Shown one piece after another: positions 61,392 through 64,000 of a DNA stretch of 64,000 bases. The translations under genes and the position numbers were made by a program. The DNA comes from Niveibacterium terrae. GTDB taxonomy: Bacteria; Pseudomonadota; Gammaproteobacteria; Burkholderiales; Rhodocyclaceae. Position 1 is the first letter of the stretch, and each line of letters opens with the position of its first letter. Below the pieces are notes generated by a model. The model made no database searches. It was not told the DNA's origin and saw nothing but the letters and a program-made list of their open reading frames with translations. The DNA is taken from assembly GCF_048213115.1 (NCBI RefSeq), contig NZ_CP172404.1, forward strand, positions 868,001 through 932,000, read 5' to 3'.

Positions 61392-64000
61392 CAGCAGACG
61401 ATGTTCACGAGGCGGCCCGGCACGACGATGACCTTCTTCGCCGGGCGGCCTTCCATGAACTTCTGCGCGACCTCGGACGCGACGGCCGCGGCTTCGATCT
61501 GGGCCTTGTCGGCCGAGGCCGGGACCGTGATGCTGCCGCGCGTCTTGCCCAGAACCTGCAGCACCAGCTCGATCTCGTCCTGGACCAGCGCCGCATCGAG
61601 CGGTTCGGGCCAGCTGGCGGCGAGGATGTCATCGCCGAAGCCGAGCTCGCGCCACAGCGCGTGTGCGATGTGCGGCGTGATCGGCGAGAGCACGCGCAGC
61701 AGGATGCCGAAGCACTCCTCGGCGACTTCGGCGGCGAGTGCGCTGTCGCGCGGCGCTTTCTCGATCGCGTTGAGCATCTTCATCGTCGCCGAGGCGACCG
61801 TGTTGAACTGCTGTTTGGCGAGGTCGTAGTTGGCCTGCTTCAGGAGCAGGTGGATCTCGCGGCGCAGCGCGGCCAGGTCGGAAGGCAGCTTGGCCTTGTC
61901 CAGCGCGCGTGTCGCGGGCAGTTTGCCCTTGAGCTCGGCAGCGAACAGCGTGCCATAGTTCCAGACGCGCTTGAGGAAGCGGTAAGCGCCTTCGACGCCG
62001 GCGTCCGACCATTCAAGCGTCTGCTCGGGGGGCGCCGCGAACATCATGAAGAAGCGCGCAGTGTCGGCGCCGTACTGCTCGATCAGAGCCTGGGGATCAA
62101 CGCCGTTGTTCTTCGATTTCGACATCGTCGTCATCTCGAAGTCGACCGGCGTGCCGTCCTTCTTCAATTTCGCGCCGGTGATCTGGCCTTGCGGACCGCG
62201 GATCACTTCGACATCGCTCTCCCAGAAGTAGTCCTTGCCGCCGCTCTCGGGTTTGTGCGAGAAGGCGGTGTTCAGGACCATGCCTTGCGTGAGCAGGCGG
62301 GAGAAAGGTTCGCGGTAGGTCACGAGGCCCACGTCGCGCATGACCTTGGTCCAGAAGCGCGAATAGAGCAGGTGCAGGATCGCGTGTTCGATGCCGCCGA
62401 TGTACTGGTCGACGGTCATCCAGTAGTTGGTCTCGTCATCGACCATCGCCGCGTCAGTGAAACCGCTTGCATAGCGCGAGTAGTACCACGACGAATCGAC
62501 GAAGGTGTCCATCGTGTCGGTCTCGCGCAGCGCCGGCTTGCCGCACTTCGGGCAGGTGCAGTGGCGGAAGGCTTCGAGCTTGTTCAGCGGGTTGCCCGAG
62601 CCGTCCGGCACGCAGTCCTCGGGCAGCACGACGGGCAGCTGATCGTCGGGCACCGGGACCGAGCCGCAGTCCGCGCAATGGATGATCGGGATCGGGCAGC
62701 CCCAGTAGCGCTGGCGCGAGATGCCCCAGTCGCGCAGCCGCCACTGGATCTTCTTCTCGCCCAGGCCCTTGGCCGCGACGAGTTCGGCAACCTTGAGCAC
62801 CGCGGCTTCGTAGTCGAGACCGTCGAGTTCGCCCGAATTGACGCAGACGCCGTTCTTGCTGCCGTACCAGGCTTGCCAGCCGTCGAGCGAGAAGTTCTCG
62901 CCCGGAACCTGAACGACCTGTTCGATCGCGATGCCGTACTTCTTCGCGAATGCGAAGTCGCGTTCGTCGTGCGCAGGCACGCCCATCACCGCGCCGTCGC
63001 CGTAGCTCATCAGCACGTAGTTGCCGACCCAGACTTCGACCTGTTTGCCGGTCAGCGGATGGGTTACGAAGAGGCCGGTCGGCAGGCCTTCCTTCTCCAT
63101 CGTCGCCATGTCGGCTTCCATGACCGAGCCCTGCTTGCAGCGCTCGATGAAGGCGGCGAGTTCGGGATTCGTCTTCGCGGCCAGCGTCGCGAGCGGGTGC
63201 TCGGCAGCGACGGCGCAGAAGGTGACGCCCATGATCGTGTCGGCGCGGGTCGTGAACACCCACAGCTTGCCCGCGTCGACGAGTTCGCCCGTCTCATCCT
63301 TGATTTCGTGCGGGAAGGCAAAGCGCACGCCGGTGCTCTTGCCGATCCAGTTCGCCTGCATCAGTTTGACGCGCTCGGGCCAGCCGGTCAGCTCATCGAG
63401 ATCGCCGAGCAGCTCTTCGGCATACTGGGTGATGCCCAGGTAGTAACCGGGGATCTCGCGCTTCTCGACCACGGCGCCGGTGCGCCAGCCGCGCCCGTCG
63501 ATGACTTGTTCGTTGGCGAGGACGGTCTGGTCGACCGGGTCCCAGTTCACGACTTGGGTCTTCTTGTAGGCGACGCCCTTTTCGAGCATGCGCAGGAAGA
63601 GCCACTGGTTCCACTTGTAATAGCTCGCATCGCAGGTCGCGAGCTCGCGGCTCCAGTCGATCGCGAAACCGAGCGACTTGAGCTGCTTTTTCATGTAGGC
63701 GATGTTCTCGCGCGTCCATTTCGCGGGCGGCACGCCGTTCTTGATCGCCGCATTCTCGGCCGGCAGGCCGAAAGCGTCCCAGCCCATCGGCTGGAGCACG
63801 TTGTAGCCGCGCATCTTGTGGGAACGCGACAGCACGTCGCCGATCGTGTAGTTGCGCACATGGCCCATGTGCAGCTTGCCCGACGGGTAGGGGAACATCG
63901 ACAGGCAGTAGTATTTGGGCTTGGTGTCGTCCCGCTTGGCCTTGAAGGCTTCGGTCGAGTTCCAGTGCTGCTGGGCGGCGGCTTCGATCTCCGCCGGGGT
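61391..64000 (-). CDS. leuS: Leucyl-tRNA synthetase, 5' end outside window
   Basis: LeuS charges tRNA-Leu. The frame runs off the right edge, where the visible start TPAEIEAAAQQHWN is only a few residues short of the usual N-terminus. The class I motif HMGH is in MFPYPSGKLHMGHVRNYTIG, the second signature in MTTMSKSKNNGVDPQ (MSKSK), with a CP1 editing domain between them, zinc-type Cys in CTCPKCGKPALRETDT, and the anticodon-binding and C-terminal domains after. It leads the leuS-acetyltransferase-lptE-holA operon. Confidence 0.95.
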   Translation of the reverse strand, partial: TPAEIEAAAQQHWNSTEAFKAKRDDTKPKYYCLSMFPYPSGKLHMGHVRNYTIGDVLSRSHKMRGYNVLQPMGWDAFGLPAENAAIKNGVPPAKWTRENIAYMKKQLKSLGFAIDWSRELATCDASYYKWNQWLFLRMLEKGVAYKKTQVVNWDPVDQTVLANEQVIDGRGWRTGAVVEKREIPGYYLGITQYAEELLGDLDELTGWPERVKLMQANWIGKSTGVRFAFPHEIKDETGELVDAGKLWVFTTRADTIMGVTFCAVAAEHPLATLAAKTNPELAAFIERCKQGSVMEADMATMEKEGLPTGLFVTHPLTGKQVEVWVGNYVLMSYGDGAVMGVPAHDERDFAFAKKYGIAIEQVVQVPGENFSLDGWQAWYGSKNGVCVNSGELDGLDYEAAVLKVAELVAAKGLGEKKIQWRLRDWGISRQRYWGCPIPIIHCADCGSVPVPDDQLPVVLPEDCVPDGSGNPLNKLEAFRHCTCPKCGKPALRETDTMDTFVDSSWYYSRYASGFTDAAMVDDETNYWMTVDQYIGGIEHAILHLLYSRFWTKVMRDVGLVTYREPFSRLLTQGMVLNTAFSHKPESGGKDYFWESDVEVIRGPQGQITGAKLKKDGTPVDFEMTTMSKSKNNGVDPQALIEQYGADTARFFMMFAAPPEQTLEWSDAGVEGAYRFLKRVWNYGTLFAAELKGKLPATRALDKAKLPSDLAALRREIHLLLKQANYDLAKQQFNTVASATMKMLNAIEKAPRDSALAAEVAEECFGILLRVLSPITPHIAHALWRELGFGDDILAASWPEPLDAALVQDEIELVLQVLGKTRGSITVPASADKAQIEAAAVASEVAQKFMEGRPAKKVIVVPGRLVNIVC

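Noticed and set aside
1..64000. tRNA, rRNA or riboswitch genes
   Set aside because: I saw no tRNA-like TTCGA loop with matching arms, no rRNA-like sequence, and no recognisable riboswitch core; a covariance search would be needed to be sure.

Overview
The window is high-GC (by eye about two thirds G+C) chromosomal DNA from a Gram-negative bacterium, most likely a betaproteobacterium and perhaps Rhodocyclales-like. Supporting signs are a homodimeric AceE, a dihydrolipoamide dehydrogenase carrying its own lipoyl domain, PEP-CTERM sorted proteins, LptE and NodT-type outer-membrane genes, UbiA/UbiD/UbiB-type proteins and candidate FliA and sigma-54 promoters. The taxonomic call is an inference from gene content and was not tested by any search.

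Layout. 1-2.1 kb: the end of ubiA and ubiD (ubiquinone synthesis). 2.1-11 kb: a leftward RND efflux operon (adaptor, two MdtB/MdtC-type pumps, outer-membrane channel), then an AraC regulator divergent from a short-chain dehydrogenase. 13-21.9 kb: one giant gene for a cyclic beta-1,2-glucan synthase. 22-23 kb: a BON-domain gene remnant and a Crp-family regulator. 23-26.3 kb: a phenolic-acid module (tannase/feruloyl esterase, phenolic acid decarboxylase, divergent LysR regulator with a palindromic candidate operator). 26.4-33.6 kb: three exported PEP-CTERM-type proteins, two of them behind candidate sigma-54 promoters, with a lipoprotein, a Tat-exported esterase, a UbiB-family kinase-like protein and a PepSY-type membrane protein. 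33.9-38.8 kb: a radical SAM protein, an IS110-family remnant, and a chemoreceptor-CheW pair behind a near-perfect FliA promoter, then a membrane protein and an acetyltransferase.

38.8-43.2 kb is the accessory part. Five REP-like palindromic units bracket two orphan genes. They are followed by an AT-rich segment with a two-gene leftward operon (three-helix membrane protein plus a small Cys/His zinc-finger-like protein) and a decayed group II intron reverse transcriptase tail. This is the best candidate for an undescribed system in the window, although its function is unknown.

43.2-64 kb returns to core genome: an AspT/YidE-type transporter, a repeat-rich spacer, tsaC-purK-purE-folD, a FixL/FixJ-like two-component pair, the pyruvate dehydrogenase operon aceE-aceF-lpdA, and the convergent, translationally coupled leuS-acetyltransferase-lptE-holA operon, with leuS cut by the window edge.
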